NCBI RefSeq assembly: GCF_021298855.1
Contig: NZ_JAJTHI010000001.1
Location: 1-64,000, forward strand
Length of the DNA: 64,000 nt
Direction: 5' to 3'
From: Gemmatimonas sp.
GTDB taxonomy: Bacteria > Gemmatimonadota > Gemmatimonadetes > Gemmatimonadales > Gemmatimonadaceae
Shown: piece by piece, positions 1-8,524 of the stretch
Position numbering within the stretch: position 1 is the first letter of the stretch
Layout: each line of letters starts with the position of its first letter
Notes under the pieces: model-generated
The model's database searches: none
Told to the model about the DNA's origin: nothing
Seen by the model: the letters and a program-made list of their open reading frames with translations, nothing else
Program-made: the position numbers and the translations under genes

Positions 1-149
1 AAAAACGGGCGCCACCGCTTCGCGGGGCGCCCGATTTCCTTGGCGGGTGGATATCGGGAGCCGCGCGCAGCGCTGGCTCCCGTGTTGTTCTTCCGAATTC
101 CTGCTCACTGCGTGCTGTGGTTCCTGCCGTCTGCCGTCTGCCGTTCACG
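1..149. repeat. Dispersed palindromic element, copy 1 (left end outside window)
   Basis: This stretch is about 85% identical by eye to 50,299-50,445. It contains two hairpins: CGGGCGCC (6-13) with GGCGCCCG (26-33), and GGGAGCC (56-62) with GGCTCCC (75-81). The right end (101-149) is built of CTGCCGT-type words. The matching left inverted arm, present in the second copy, would lie before position 1. It sits just beyond the 3' end of the minus-strand symporter, so it could also act as a terminator. Confidence 0.6.
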
Positions 150-152
150 CCG

Positions 153-1409
153 TTACACCGTCTCCGCCCCCCCCTCCGCCACCGCCCGCTTCGCATCATC
201 GAACGCGCCCTCGCTGCGTGACACCACCAGCGTGGCCACGCCGTTGCCGATGAGATTCGTGATGGCGCGTGCCTCGCTCATGAACCGGTCCACGCCCAGC
301 AGCAGCGCCACCCCCTCCACCGGCACGGTACGCGTGGCGGCGAGTGTGCTGGCCAGCACGATGAACCCCGACCCGGTCACGCCGGCAGCGCCCTTGCTGG
401 TGAGCATGAGAATGCCAAGCAGCGTGAGTTGCTCGCCGACCGACAGGTCGATGCCGTACACCTGGGCAATGAAGATCGACGCCATCGACAGGTAGATGCT
501 CGTGCCGTCGAGGTTGAACGAGTAGCCCGTGGGAATCACCAACCCCACCACCGGCTTGGCACAGCCGTACGCCTCGAGTTTCTGCAGCATGCGCGGGAGC
601 GCGGCCTCACTGCTGGAGGTGCCCAACACCAGCAGGATTTCGTCCTTGATGTAGCGAATGAAGCGCAACAGCCGGAAACCGTACAGCCGGCAGATGCCCC
701 CGAGCACGAGGAAGATGAAGAGCGCCATCGTGAGATACACGTCGAGCATCAGCCGCCCGAGGGGTAGCAGGGTCTTGAGCCCGAAGGCCCCCACGGTGTA
801 GGCCATGGCGCCGAAGGCACCGATGGGCGCAATCACCATGACCATGGCCACGATGCGGAAGAACACCGCCTGCAGGCGCACCAGCAGATCGGCAATGTCG
901 CGCCCCGCGTCGCCCACGGCCGTGAGAGCCACGCCAAACAGAATGGCGAAGAACACCACCGGCAGCAGGTCACCGCTGGCAAAGGCGGCGAAGATGTTGC
1001 TGGGCACGATGTGCAGGAAGAACTCCAGCATGCTCTGCTGCTCGCCTGCCTTCACGAACTTGCTCACGTCGCCCTTGGCGAGCGCGCTGATGTCGAGTCC
1101 GGCGCCCGGCTGGGTCACGTTCACCACCACCAGGCCGATGGCGAGAGCGAAGGTGGAGACGATCTCGAAGTAGAGCAGCGCCTTGCCGCCCACGCGCCCC
1201 AGCTTGGACAGGTCGGCCATGCTGGCAATGCCGTGCACGATGGTGAGGAAGATGATCGGGGTGATCACCATCTTCACGAGGTTGATGAACGTGTCGCCGA
1301 TGGGCTTGAGCGACTTGGCGAAGTCCGGTGCCACCACCCCGAGGATGATGCCCAGCGAGACGGCAACGAGCACCTGAAAGGTCAGGTTGCGGACGATTCT
1401 GTTGAGCAC
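153..1409 (-). CDS. Dicarboxylate/amino acid:cation symporter (DAACS, GltP/DctA family)
   Basis: Inner-membrane secondary transporter that couples uptake of dicarboxylates or acidic amino acids to Na+ or H+. The protein is hydrophobic throughout. It shows family hallmarks: an N-terminal helix after NRIVRNLTFQVL, the serine-rich reentrant loop GTSSSEAALPRM, the motif PTGYSFNLDGT, and the second reentrant loop SKGAAGVTGSGFIVLAST followed by GVDRFMSEARAITNLIGN. The GTG at 1409 gives about 418 residues and begins at the conserved N-terminus. An upstream ATG at 1493 would add a proline/arginine-rich tail and overlap the divergent hydrolase start, so I rejected it; neither start has a strong Shine-Dalgarno. 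The family cannot be resolved further to a substrate. The gene stands alone. Confidence 0.88.
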   Translation of the reverse strand: MLNRIVRNLTFQVLVAVSLGIILGVVAPDFAKSLKPIGDTFINLVKMVITPIIFLTIVHGIASMADLSKLGRVGGKALLYFEIVSTFALAIGLVVVNVTQPGAGLDISALAKGDVSKFVKAGEQQSMLEFFLHIVPSNIFAAFASGDLLPVVFFAILFGVALTAVGDAGRDIADLLVRLQAVFFRIVAMVMVIAPIGAFGAMAYTVGAFGLKTLLPLGRLMLDVYLTMALFIFLVLGGICRLYGFRLLRFIRYIKDEILLVLGTSSSEAALPRMLQKLEAYGCAKPVVGLVIPTGYSFNLDGTSIYLSMASIFIAQVYGIDLSVGEQLTLLGILMLTSKGAAGVTGSGFIVLASTLAATRTVPVEGVALLLGVDRFMSEARAITNLIGNGVATLVVSRSEGAFDDAKRAVAEGGAETV

Positions 1410-1491
1410 GCGGGGAGGGGGCGCGAGGGGCGGGGGGCGGGGGCGGGGGCCGGAAACGGCTGGCCTAGTGTAACACTTAGATTCCCCGTTC

Positions 1492-2535
1492 ATGGGCCCG
1501 TCGACCCGATCTCTCACCCCTCCGCCAAGGGCGTATCGCCCGGCTTGGTGGCTTCCCGATCCGCACAGCGCCACGCTCTGGGGCCGTCTGGGCCGCCGAG
1601 AGCCGCGTCTGGCGCTGCACACGGAGCGGTGGGACACGCCCGATGGCGATTTCGTGGAGCTGGTGCGCCAGGAGGGTGCGCACGGTGCCGACAGTCCTCG
1701 GCTGCTGCTGTTCCACGGCCTCGAGGGCGGGGCGCACTCGCATTACGCCCGGGCCATGTTCCGCGAGGCCCGCGCTCGCGGCTGGGCCGCCGATCTGCTG
1801 CTCTTTCGTACCTGTGGTTCCGAACCGAACCGCCTGCCGCGCAGCTACCACTCGGGGGAAACCAGCGATCCCCGGTGGGTGGTGGAGCAGCTGATGCGCG
1901 CGTTCCCCACCGCACCGCTGGGGCTCATGGGGGTGAGCCTGGGCGGCAACGTACTCTGCAAGCTGCTGGGCGAGTGTGGCGACGACCTGCCGCCGCAGGT
2001 GCGGGGGGCGGTGGCCATGTCGGTGCCCTTCGACCTGGCGGCCGCGTCGCGGCACATCGGCCGCGGCTTCGGCGCGGTGTATGAGAAGTTCTTTCTCAAG
2101 TCGCTCATCCCCAAGGCGCTCGCCAAGATCGACCGCCACCCCGAGCTGGCATCGCTGCGCACGGTGGCTCGCGCGCGCACGCTGTGGGAGTTCGACGACG
2201 CCTTCACCGCGCCGCTGCACGGCTTCCGCGACGCGGCCGACTACTATGCGCGCGCCAGTTCGCTGCCGTTTCTGCACGGCATCCGGCGTCCCACGCTGCT
2301 GCTCAGCGCGGTGGACGACCCCTTTCTGCCCCCGGCGGTGCTCGACCGGGTGCGCGAACAGGTGCGTGGGGTGCACACGGTAGAGATCGAGTTCCCCGAC
2401 CGCGGCGGTCACGTGGGCTTCACCAGCTACACGCGCCCGTGGAAGCCGTGGTACTACGGCGAGTGGCGGGCGGCGGAATTCCTCGCGTCCCGCTTCGATC
2501 AACGGAACGGACCCGTTGATCCGCGGGCACCGTAG
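1492..2535 (+). CDS. YheT-like alpha/beta hydrolase
   Basis: Cytoplasmic alpha/beta-fold hydrolase of the YheT/COG0429 type (esterase-like; physiological substrate unknown). Visible features are the oxyanion segment HGLEGG (residues 75-80), the nucleophile elbow GVSLGGN with Ser149, a likely acid at Asp275/276 in SAVDDPFLP, and the catalytic His307 in RGGHVGF. The length of 347 residues is normal for the family. It is divergent from the symporter with only about 80 bp between the preferred starts, so both promoters share that space. No partner gene suggests a substrate. Confidence 0.85.
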   Translation: MGPSTRSLTPPPRAYRPAWWLPDPHSATLWGRLGRREPRLALHTERWDTPDGDFVELVRQEGAHGADSPRLLLFHGLEGGAHSHYARAMFREARARGWAADLLLFRTCGSEPNRLPRSYHSGETSDPRWVVEQLMRAFPTAPLGLMGVSLGGNVLCKLLGECGDDLPPQVRGAVAMSVPFDLAAASRHIGRGFGAVYEKFFLKSLIPKALAKIDRHPELASLRTVARARTLWEFDDAFTAPLHGFRDAADYYARASSLPFLHGIRRPTLLLSAVDDPFLPPAVLDRVREQVRGVHTVEIEFPDRGGHVGFTSYTRPWKPWYYGEWRAAEFLASRFDQRNGPVDPRAP

Positions 2536-2722
2536 AAACTGCTCGCCGGAGTACACGGAGCAACGAAGACACGGAGAACTGATCGTTGTCCCCGTGTCTC
2601 CGCGCCTCAGTGGGCTCCGACGAGCTGTTCTGTAAGTACTTTCGGAGTCTTGGGTTTTGGGTGTCCTCGGTTTACTTCACCAATTGTTTCGCCTGCCCAT
2701 CGTCTTGTAGCCTTTCGTTATC

Positions 2723-3295
2723 GTGTCCGCTGTCGCTGTCGTTTCGCTCGTGCTTTTCGTCTCCGGCCTCGTGCTCGGCGTCTCCGCCATGCTGCACGGC
2801 ACCGAGCGCCCGGTGGCCCCCACGGTCGCGCCGCACGAGCGCCGCAGTGAGTATGACCCGGCCTCGGAGCCGTCGCCGGTAGCCAACCGGGCATCACTCG
2901 CGGCGCTCGCCTTCGGGTTCGGTCTCACCGGCTATCTCGTAGACCGCTCCCTCGGCTGGCCCTGGTGGGGCGCGCTGCTCGCCGCCCTCGCGGCCGGCAG
3001 CGCAGCCTTTTCCCTGCAGTCGCTGCTCATCGCCCGCTGGGCGATTCCGAGCGCCCGCGCCGACGAACCCGACCCGCGGTATCTGCTGCAGGGGACGCTC
3101 GCCCGTGTCACCCGCGATGCAGACGGAAACGGAACTGGCGAACTCATCTATGAGCTCGACGGGCACCAGTGCGTCCTGCCGGTGCGTTCACTCGATGGGT
3201 CGGCGCTCCCGCTGGGCACCGATGTGGTGATCGACCGCGTGGAAGATGGCGTGGCGTTCGCCGAACTGTGGGCCACCGTGGAGCAACGACTCTAG
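2723..3295 (+). CDS. Small membrane protein, possibly NfeD/YqiJ-like
   Basis: A 190-residue protein with an N-terminal hydrophobic segment (about residues 4-24) and two more near 57-78 and 82-103. They are followed by a soluble C-terminal domain of about 75 residues rich in beta-type sequence (GELIYELDGHQCVLPVRS, then LPLGTDVVIDRVEDGVAFAEL). That architecture resembles NfeD/YqiJ proteins with an OB-fold tail, but no diagnostic motif is certain. The start is GTG. It is followed 11 bp later by a small zinc-ribbon gene and probably shares its transcript. Function unknown. Confidence 0.6.
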   Translation: MSAVAVVSLVLFVSGLVLGVSAMLHGTERPVAPTVAPHERRSEYDPASEPSPVANRASLAALAFGFGLTGYLVDRSLGWPWWGALLAALAAGSAAFSLQSLLIARWAIPSARADEPDPRYLLQGTLARVTRDADGNGTGELIYELDGHQCVLPVRSLDGSALPLGTDVVIDRVEDGVAFAELWATVEQRL

Positions 3296-3306
3296 AGGAG
3301 AGTCCC

Positions 3307-3675
3307 ATGCCTGGACGCTGGAGCTGGACCGATGCCTGGATCTTCATTGCCGTCATCTCGGCGCTCCAGCTGAGCATGTTCATGCTGCTCACGAAGATCT
3401 ACTTCGTGATGCTCCCCGAGGGCGAGAATTGCCCCATGTGCGACAGCGACACGCTGTCCCTGGAGCGCAAGGGGTGGCGCCGCCTGCTGGGGGTGCGCTT
3501 CCGTCACAGCTGGTGTATTGGCTGTGGCTGGGCCGGGCTGCATCGGCGCAGCGATGCCTGGATGGCACAGCACCGCCCCCGCTGGCGCCCCTTTGCGCGT
3601 CAGCTCCCCGCGTCCATGGCGAAAAGCCGCAGCCACGCCGGCCAGTTGCCGCTCAACTCGAAGAAGTCGTCGTAG
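3307..3675 (+). CDS. Small membrane-anchored zinc-ribbon protein
   Basis: A 122-residue protein with one N-terminal transmembrane segment (WIFIAVISALQLSMFMLL) followed by a four-cysteine zinc ribbon made of CPMCD and CIGCGW about 30 residues apart. The rest is basic. The ATG at 3307 is preceded by the ribosome-binding site GAGGAGAG. The last ~25 codons overlap the 3' end of the opposite-strand gene at 3600-3890, so the C-terminus (AKSRSHAGQLPLNSKKSS) may be poorly constrained. It follows the upstream membrane gene closely. Function unknown. Confidence 0.6.
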   Translation: MPGRWSWTDAWIFIAVISALQLSMFMLLTKIYFVMLPEGENCPMCDSDTLSLERKGWRRLLGVRFRHSWCIGCGWAGLHRRSDAWMAQHRPRWRPFARQLPASMAKSRSHAGQLPLNSKKSS

Positions 3676-3890
3676 TACACGAGGCCGTGCTCTTCGAGCT
3701 GGGCAATGAGGTCGGTGAGGGTGTCTTCGCCGACCAGCGGCCCGATGGCAATGAGGCCGCCCTCCACGCGAAACTCGTCGTCCGTGAGATTGAGCGCCTC
3801 GTCGAACGACGCGCGCGTCAGACCGACGCGCTCGAACGCGCTCTTCGTGATGAGCAGCGTGGGCGCGGTGTGCGAGATGGTGATGGGCAT
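3600..3890 (-). CDS. Conserved-looking small protein of unknown function
   Basis: A 96-residue acidic soluble protein (MPITISHTAPTLLITKSAFE at the start, DDFFELSGNWPAWLRLFAMD near the end). It shows well-mixed amino-acid composition unlike the shadow frames around it. ATG 3890 is the only sensible start: upstream the frame becomes low-complexity. I recognise no family. It overlaps the zinc-ribbon gene tail to tail by 76 bp and is divergent from mnmG across a long palindrome. A short regulatory or adaptor protein is possible but unsupported. Confidence 0.6.
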   Translation of the reverse strand: MPITISHTAPTLLITKSAFERVGLTRASFDEALNLTDDEFRVEGGLIAIGPLVGEDTLTDLIAQLEEHGLVYYDDFFELSGNWPAWLRLFAMDAGS

Positions 3891-3899
3891 GCGGAAAGG

Positions 3900-4001
3900 T
3901 ACAAGGCAGGACGCCGGGAACAGGAGGCAGGGAGCGGGAAGCCGATCCCCTTTGGCCTGCTCCCCGCTTGCTGCTCCCGGCGTCCTGCCCCCTCCCTTGT
4001 A
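3900..4001. repeat. Long inverted repeat upstream of mnmG (GAGGG/GCAGG family, member 1)
   Basis: The arms are TACAAGG (3900-3906) with CCTTGTA (3995-4001), and a perfect 15-bp pair at 3905-3919 and 3975-3989 (GGCAGGACGCCGGGA). It occupies almost the whole space between the divergent 96-residue gene and mnmG. A -10-like TATCTT (4000-4005) ends 5 bp before the mnmG ATG. The words resemble the palindromes at 26,444 and 40,998. Confidence 0.6.
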
Positions 4002-4010
4002 TCTTGACGC

Positions 4011-5978
4011 ATGTCTGCCGACCGCATCCCCTCCCCCACCAGCGCCTCCCTCGAGGCGTCCTTTGATGTCATCGTCGTCGGGGGCGGACATGCGGGCACC
4101 GAGGCCGCCATGGCCGCCGCGCGATGCGGGGCGCAGGTGGCCCTCATTACCGGAGCGCTCGAGCAGATCGGCCAGCTCTCCTGCAACCCGGCCATTGGCG
4201 GCATTGCCAAGGGCACCGTGGTCCGCGAGGTCGATGCCCTGGGGGGGATCATGGCGCGGGCCACCGACCTGGCGTCGGTACAGTTTCGCATGCTCAACCG
4301 CGGCAAGGGCCCCGCCGTGTGGGCGCCGCGCGCACAGTGTGATCGTGGTCTGTATCGCCGCGCGGTGCGGACGCTCCTCGAAGCACAGCCCAACCTGCTC
4401 ACCATGCAGGGTATGGTTGCGCGCCTGCTCTTCGACGAGAGCGCTCACGACGGCGACCGTCGCGTTGCCGGCGTGGAAACCGCCGAAGGTCGGCGCTTCG
4501 GCGCTCGCGCAGTGGTGCTCACCACCGGCACCTTCGGACGCGGCACCATGCACATCGGTACCGACACGCGCATCAGCGGCGGCCGAGCCGGCGAAGCGCC
4601 CAGTGTGATGCTGGGGGAACAGCTCGACGCGGTGGGACTCGAAACCGCACGCTTCAAGACGGGCACACCGCCACGCATCGACGGGCGCAGCGTACGCTAC
4701 GACACGCTCGAACAGCAGGACAGCGAGATCGACGCGTTCGATTATTCGTGGTCGCACTTCTGGACCACCCCGCGCATCACAGCCGACGAACGCGGCGGAC
4801 GCACACGGCACCCCGTGCAGATGCCCTGCTGGATCACGTGGCTCGAGGGCCACGGCACGCAACTCATTGCCGACCACATTGCGGAGTCGGCGATGTACGG
4901 CGGCGCCATCGCCTCGCGCGGGCCGCGCTATTGCCCGAGTGTCGAAGACAAGGTGGTGAAGTTCCCCGACAAGCATCGCCATCAGCTCTTTCTCGAGCCG
5001 GAGGGACACGACACCACGGAGCTGTACGTGAACGGGCTCTCCACGAGCTTGCCCGCGCCGGTACAGCTCGAGGTGATGCGCACGGTGGCGGGACTCGAGC
5101 AGGTGCGCATGACGCGCGCCGGTTACGCGATCGAGTACGACTACTACCCACCCACGCAGCTCGATGCCTCACTCGCCTCGCGGGCCATTCGCGGCCTGTA
5201 CTTCGCCGGCCAGGTGAATGGCACGACGGGGTACGAAGAGGCGGCCGGCCAGGGGACGATCGCGGGGATCAACGCCGCGCGCTGCACGCAGGCTCGCGAG
5301 CCGCTCGTGCTGGGACGCGAGACGAGTTACCTCGCCGTGCTGGTGAACGATCTGGTCACGCGCGGCGTGGACGAGCCCTATCGGCTGTTCACCTCACGCA
5401 GCGAGTTCCGCCTCACCGTGCGCCAGGACAATGCGCTGGCACGGCTCGGGCCCATCGCCGAACGCGAAGGGCTGCTCAGCGACGACGAACGCGAGGTGAT
5501 GGCCGCGCGACTTGGCGCCGTACGCGACGCACTCCGGCTGGCCGAGCACACCAGCATGCCCCCCGAGATCGCCGACCCGGTGCTGGAGGCGGTCGGGTCA
5601 CGGCCACTGCTGCACGCGGTACGCGCCGCCGAACTGGCCAAGCGCCAGGATGTATCGCTCCAGGCGCTCTTCGGCGCCGCCGGGATTGGAGGTGACCTGC
5701 CCAGCGATGCCGTGGTGGGCGCCGAGCTCGAGATCAAATACGCCGGCTACTTCGAGAAGGAGCGGGCGCGGGCAGTACGGCTGGAAGCGCAGGGAGCCGT
5801 TCGGCTCCCCGAGCATTGGAATTACGAGGCGCTGCTGACCATCTCAATAGAGGCGCGGCAGAAGCTGAGCCGGCTTCGTCCGGCCACCTTGGCCCAGGCC
5901 AGCGCCATCCCCGGGATCAGTCCGGCGGATTTGCAGAACCTGCTGCTCGAACTGCGGCGCGCCCGCGCATCAATATAG
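4011..5978 (+). CDS. mnmG: tRNA uridine-5-carboxymethylaminomethyl modification enzyme MnmG
   Basis: FAD-dependent partner of MnmE that installs the (carboxymethyl)aminomethyl group on the wobble uridine of certain tRNAs in the cytoplasm. The 655-residue product has the N-terminal dinucleotide-binding motif VIVVGGGHAGTEAA (about residues 20-33). It also has the family signatures CNPAIGGIAKG, GPRYCPSVEDKVVKFPDK and GQVNGTTGYEEAAGQG, and the helical C-terminal domain that contacts MnmE. Length is typical. The ATG at 4011 immediately follows a -10-like TATCTT, so the message may be leaderless. Its usual neighbour mnmE is 41 kb away at 46,710; parA-parB follow after one gene. Confidence 0.97.
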   Translation: MSADRIPSPTSASLEASFDVIVVGGGHAGTEAAMAAARCGAQVALITGALEQIGQLSCNPAIGGIAKGTVVREVDALGGIMARATDLASVQFRMLNRGKGPAVWAPRAQCDRGLYRRAVRTLLEAQPNLLTMQGMVARLLFDESAHDGDRRVAGVETAEGRRFGARAVVLTTGTFGRGTMHIGTDTRISGGRAGEAPSVMLGEQLDAVGLETARFKTGTPPRIDGRSVRYDTLEQQDSEIDAFDYSWSHFWTTPRITADERGGRTRHPVQMPCWITWLEGHGTQLIADHIAESAMYGGAIASRGPRYCPSVEDKVVKFPDKHRHQLFLEPEGHDTTELYVNGLSTSLPAPVQLEVMRTVAGLEQVRMTRAGYAIEYDYYPPTQLDASLASRAIRGLYFAGQVNGTTGYEEAAGQGTIAGINAARCTQAREPLVLGRETSYLAVLVNDLVTRGVDEPYRLFTSRSEFRLTVRQDNALARLGPIAEREGLLSDDEREVMAARLGAVRDALRLAEHTSMPPEIADPVLEAVGSRPLLHAVRAAELAKRQDVSLQALFGAAGIGGDLPSDAVVGAELEIKYAGYFEKERARAVRLEAQGAVRLPEHWNYEALLTISIEARQKLSRLRPATLAQASAIPGISPADLQNLLLELRRARASI

Positions 5979-6153
5979 TAGGGCGCCGAACTGTCTGGGG
6001 GCCGCCTCGGCGCAGCAGTGGAATGCGGGTGGAGATGGAGGGAGGTGTAGGCTGGCGCTCACGAAGGCCGTTTCTCTCGTTTTGAAAATCGTGCGCCCCC
6101 GAATCACCTCTGAGGGTGTGATTAGTGTCAACGATCGGTACTGGCGCAGTTCT

Positions 6154-6179
6154 GGCGCGTATACAGACAGTATAACGCC
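6154..6179. promoter_or_regulatory. Inverted repeat before the SIMPL gene (possible operator)
   Basis: GGCGCGTATAC, a 5-nt loop, then GTATAACGCC form a near-perfect stem with one bulge. It lies about 90 bp upstream of the ATG at 6270. The embedded TATAAC could serve as a -10 element, but I see no convincing -35. The rest of the 291-bp mnmG-SIMPL spacer shows nothing else that I can name. Confidence 0.3.
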
Positions 6180-6269
6180 ATAAACGGATCCGCGAACCGT
6201 GATGACCCAACGCGCTGAGCGGGGGTAGGATTTCGTACCACGACATTGGCCGACAGGCCGGGAGAGACG

Positions 6270-7061
6270 ATGGACACGCGCCGAGTGCGACCCGAGGGGA
6301 CTGTAAGCAGTGCGCTGCGAGGAGTGCGGACGATGGGGCTGTTGCCCGTGGCGCTTGGCGCCGTAGCAATGAGCCTGGCGCTCGCCCGTACCGGCGAGGC
6401 CCAGCAGGGGCAGGCCCCGCAGCTTCCGACGATCTTCGTTTCCGGACGTGGTGAAGTGCAGGTCGCCCCCGATCGGGCGCGCGTGCAGGTGGGGATGGAG
6501 ACGCAGGCACGCACATCCCAGCTGGCCGCGCAGGAGAACAACCGGAAGCAGGCCGCCATTCTCGCGGCCATTCGCAAGCTGGGTATTCCCGACGCGAACA
6601 TTCAGACGCTCAACTACACCGTGAACCCGGTGCAGCGGTACGACGAGAAGCTGCAGCGGGTGGTGATCGACGGCTACCAGGTCACGAACATCGTGCAGGT
6701 GGAGACCGACCGCCTCGAGCTGGCGGGCCCGATCATTGACGCCGGGCTGTCGAGCGGCGCCAATCGGGTGGCGGGGCTCGACTTCATCGTGAAAGACCGC
6801 GCAAAGGCACAGGATATGGCGCTTACCGATGCCGTGACGTCTGCTCGCCGCCAGGCGGACGTAGCCGCCCGGGCCGCCGGCGGCATGATCGTCGAGCTCA
6901 TCGAGCTCACGATCAACGAATTCGAGCGTCCGGAGCCGCGCGGCATGGTGGCCATGGCGATGAAAGCTGAAGCCGCCGACGCGCCCGCACCGATTGCCTC
7001 GGGCACCAATACCATCAGCGTGAGCGTGGGCACGCGCTGGCGCTTTGCCAAGAGCCCCTGA
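6270..7061 (+). CDS. SIMPL-domain (DUF541) exported protein
   Basis: SIMPL proteins are periplasmic or surface proteins of poorly defined, often stress-related, function. After a signal-peptide-like segment (TMGLLPVALGAVAMSLALA, cleavage near GEAQQ), the product carries ISVSGRGEVQ-type sequence (FVSGRGEVQVAPDRARVQVG). It ends with the repeated beta/alpha pattern typical of the family, including YTVNPVQRYDE and GYQVTNIVQV. ATG 6270 follows GGGAGAG at good spacing, so I prefer it over an in-frame TTG at 6246. About 263 residues. Monocistronic, ending before a strong terminator hairpin. Confidence 0.85.
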   Translation: MDTRRVRPEGTVSSALRGVRTMGLLPVALGAVAMSLALARTGEAQQGQAPQLPTIFVSGRGEVQVAPDRARVQVGMETQARTSQLAAQENNRKQAAILAAIRKLGIPDANIQTLNYTVNPVQRYDEKLQRVVIDGYQVTNIVQVETDRLELAGPIIDAGLSSGANRVAGLDFIVKDRAKAQDMALTDAVTSARRQADVAARAAGGMIVELIELTINEFERPEPRGMVAMAMKAEAADAPAPIASGTNTISVSVGTRWRFAKSP

Positions 7062-7086
7062 GGCTCCCGCAGGGCATGTGAGCAAC

Positions 7087-7102
7087 TGTTTCACGTGAAA
7101 CA
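7087..7102. promoter_or_regulatory. parS site 1 (perfect palindrome)
   Basis: TGTTTCACGTGAAACA is the exact 16-bp chromosomal parS consensus bound by ParB. It lies about 600 bp upstream of parA, just after the SIMPL gene. Confidence 0.95.
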
Positions 7103-7130
7103 CCGTGATCTTTTCGCTCTGCCAGCGGAG

Positions 7131-7180
7131 GAAGCCCGCGGACCTGCCCCTGCAACAGGGAATCCGCGGGCTTCTTCGTT
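7131..7180 (+). terminator. Probable intrinsic terminator of the SIMPL gene
   Basis: GAAGCCCGCGGA (7131-7142) pairs perfectly with TCCGCGGGCTTC (7163-7174), and an inner CCCTG/CAGGG stem adds to it. A short T-containing tail (TTCGTT) follows. Confidence 0.6.
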
Positions 7181-7182
7181 GC

Positions 7183-7440
7183 TCCCCCGATGAGTTCCCC
7201 CGCCGATGGCGCCGAACTGATGTGGGGAGAACCGGAGAACCGGGGAAAGGGAGGACGGTGGCCGCCGTGACCACATTCGCTGCAACAGCTCTGCTGCAAC
7301 AGGTTTGCCGCGGAAGGTTCAAGGGCCCCCAGTTTCTCTGTTTCCCCGATTCTCCCCCGATCATTTCCCCCCGCCGGTGACGCCGAACTGAGGTGGGGAG
7401 AACCGGAGAACCGGGGAAAGGGAGGACGGTGGCCGCCGTG
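7183..7440. repeat. Tandem duplication between the two parS sites
   Basis: Two ~87-bp copies (7183-7269 and 7352-7440) share GGAGAACCGGGGAAAGGGAG and the run up to GGCCGCCGTG. The bases between them (7291-7361) recur in altered form at 7446-7522. TCCCCCGAT followed by an A/T-containing TTCC recurs a third time near 7511. The period is about 160-170 bp. Internal inverted repeats (GGGGAGAA with TTCTCCCC) allow hairpins. With parS sites on both sides this fills the 638-bp gene-free stretch 7062-7699. Confidence 0.75.
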
Positions 7441-7579
7441 CTCGGAGTTGCCGCGACAGGCGTGCCGCGGAAGGCTCACCGGACACCCAATCATCTCCCC
7501 TTCCCCGATTCTCCCCCGATCAGTTCCACAGCGCGGGTTCCCCACCCGCTAGCCAACGCCGAGCCAGGCCAACCGGTCG

Positions 7580-7595
7580 CGTTTCACGTGAAACC
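7580..7595. promoter_or_regulatory. parS site 2 (core palindrome)
   Basis: CGTTTCACGTGAAACC keeps the 14-bp core GTTTCACGTGAAAC, with only the outermost base of each side differing from consensus. It lies 105 bp upstream of parA. Confidence 0.9.
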
Positions 7596-7636
7596 CGTAA
7601 ACGGCGGGGGGGCGGCTGGAATTTCGTCGCGCACCA

Positions 7637-7665
7637 TGGTGAGCCGCACCGGATCCTCCTATACT
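7637..7665 (+). promoter_or_regulatory. Candidate parA promoter
   Basis: TGGTGA (7637-7642), a 17-bp spacer and TATACT (7660-7665) resemble a sigma-70 type promoter. It lies 35 bp before the GTG start of parA and downstream of parS site 2. Confidence 0.5.
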
Positions 7666-7699
7666 TCGCCTCCCGCGAACCCCCCTCTCAGCCATCCCT

Positions 7700-8524
7700 G
7701 TGGGACGCATCCTCGCCATCGCCAACCAGAAAGGCGGAGTCGGCAAGACGACGACCGCCGTGAACCTCGCCGCCTCCCTCGCGGTCGCGGAGCAGCGCAC
7801 GCTGCTCATCGACGCCGACCCGCAGGGGAACGCCACCTCCGGCTGCGGCATCAGCCGCGACGACTTCGCCGCCAACACGTACGACGTGCTGCTCGGCGAA
7901 GCATCCATCGATGAGGCGCTGGTCCGTGGGGTGCAGTTCCGTCATCTCGACGTGCTTCCCACGACACCGGACCTGGCCGCGGTGGAGGTGGAGCTCGTCG
8001 ATGCCGACGATCGCGTCACCCGCATGCGTCAGGCGTTGGCTGCGGTGCGGGACCGCTACGACTTCATCCTCATCGACTGCCCACCCAGTCTGGGGCTGAT
8101 CACCCTCAACATGCTGGTAGCGGCGGACGCCCTGCTCATCCCCCTGCAGTGCGAATACTACGCGCTCGAGGGACTGTCCCAGCTGATGGAGACGGTGCAG
8201 CGCGTGCAGGATTCGCTCAATCCCGCGTTGGCCCTCGACGCCGTGCTGCTCACCATGTTCGACCCGCGCCTCAACCTGTCGAAGCAGGTGGCGGCCGACG
8301 CGCGCGCCCATTTCGGCGACCTGGTACTCACCACGGTCGTGCCGCGCAACATTCGGCTGGCCGAAGCGCCCAGTTTTGGCAAGCCCATTGTGGTGTACGA
8401 CGTGGCCTCGGTGGGCGCACAGGCGTATATGGCCGTGGCGCGAGAGCTGATCGAACGCGCCGCCCATCCCACACCCCCCAGGAACACCGTGGCCGCCGAT
8501 CTCCCCGTGGAGGGCGCCCCGTGA
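7700..8524 (+). CDS. parA: Chromosome partitioning ATPase ParA (Soj)
   Basis: Deviant Walker ATPase that binds the nucleoid and moves ParB-parS complexes during chromosome segregation. The 274-residue product starts with ILAIANQKGGVGKTTTAVNL, which contains the deviant P-loop KGGVGKTT. It continues with LLIDADPQGNATSG, the Walker B-like FILIDCPPSLG, and TTVVPRNIRLAEAPSFGKP. The GTG at 7700 is the only start that includes the P-loop strand. It overlaps parB by 4 bp and is preceded by two parS sites. Confidence 0.97.
   Translation: MGRILAIANQKGGVGKTTTAVNLAASLAVAEQRTLLIDADPQGNATSGCGISRDDFAANTYDVLLGEASIDEALVRGVQFRHLDVLPTTPDLAAVEVELVDADDRVTRMRQALAAVRDRYDFILIDCPPSLGLITLNMLVAADALLIPLQCEYYALEGLSQLMETVQRVQDSLNPALALDAVLLTMFDPRLNLSKQVAADARAHFGDLVLTTVVPRNIRLAEAPSFGKPIVVYDVASVGAQAYMAVARELIERAAHPTPPRNTVAADLPVEGAP

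Noticed and set aside
1407-1637. Longer symporter starting at 1637 or 1493
   Set aside because: The extension is Arg/Pro-rich, overlaps the start of the divergent hydrolase, and lies before the conserved N-terminus.
7183-7440. Direct repeats considered as a CRISPR array
   Set aside because: Only two to three long, unequal copies, no short regular repeat-spacer pattern and no cas genes.
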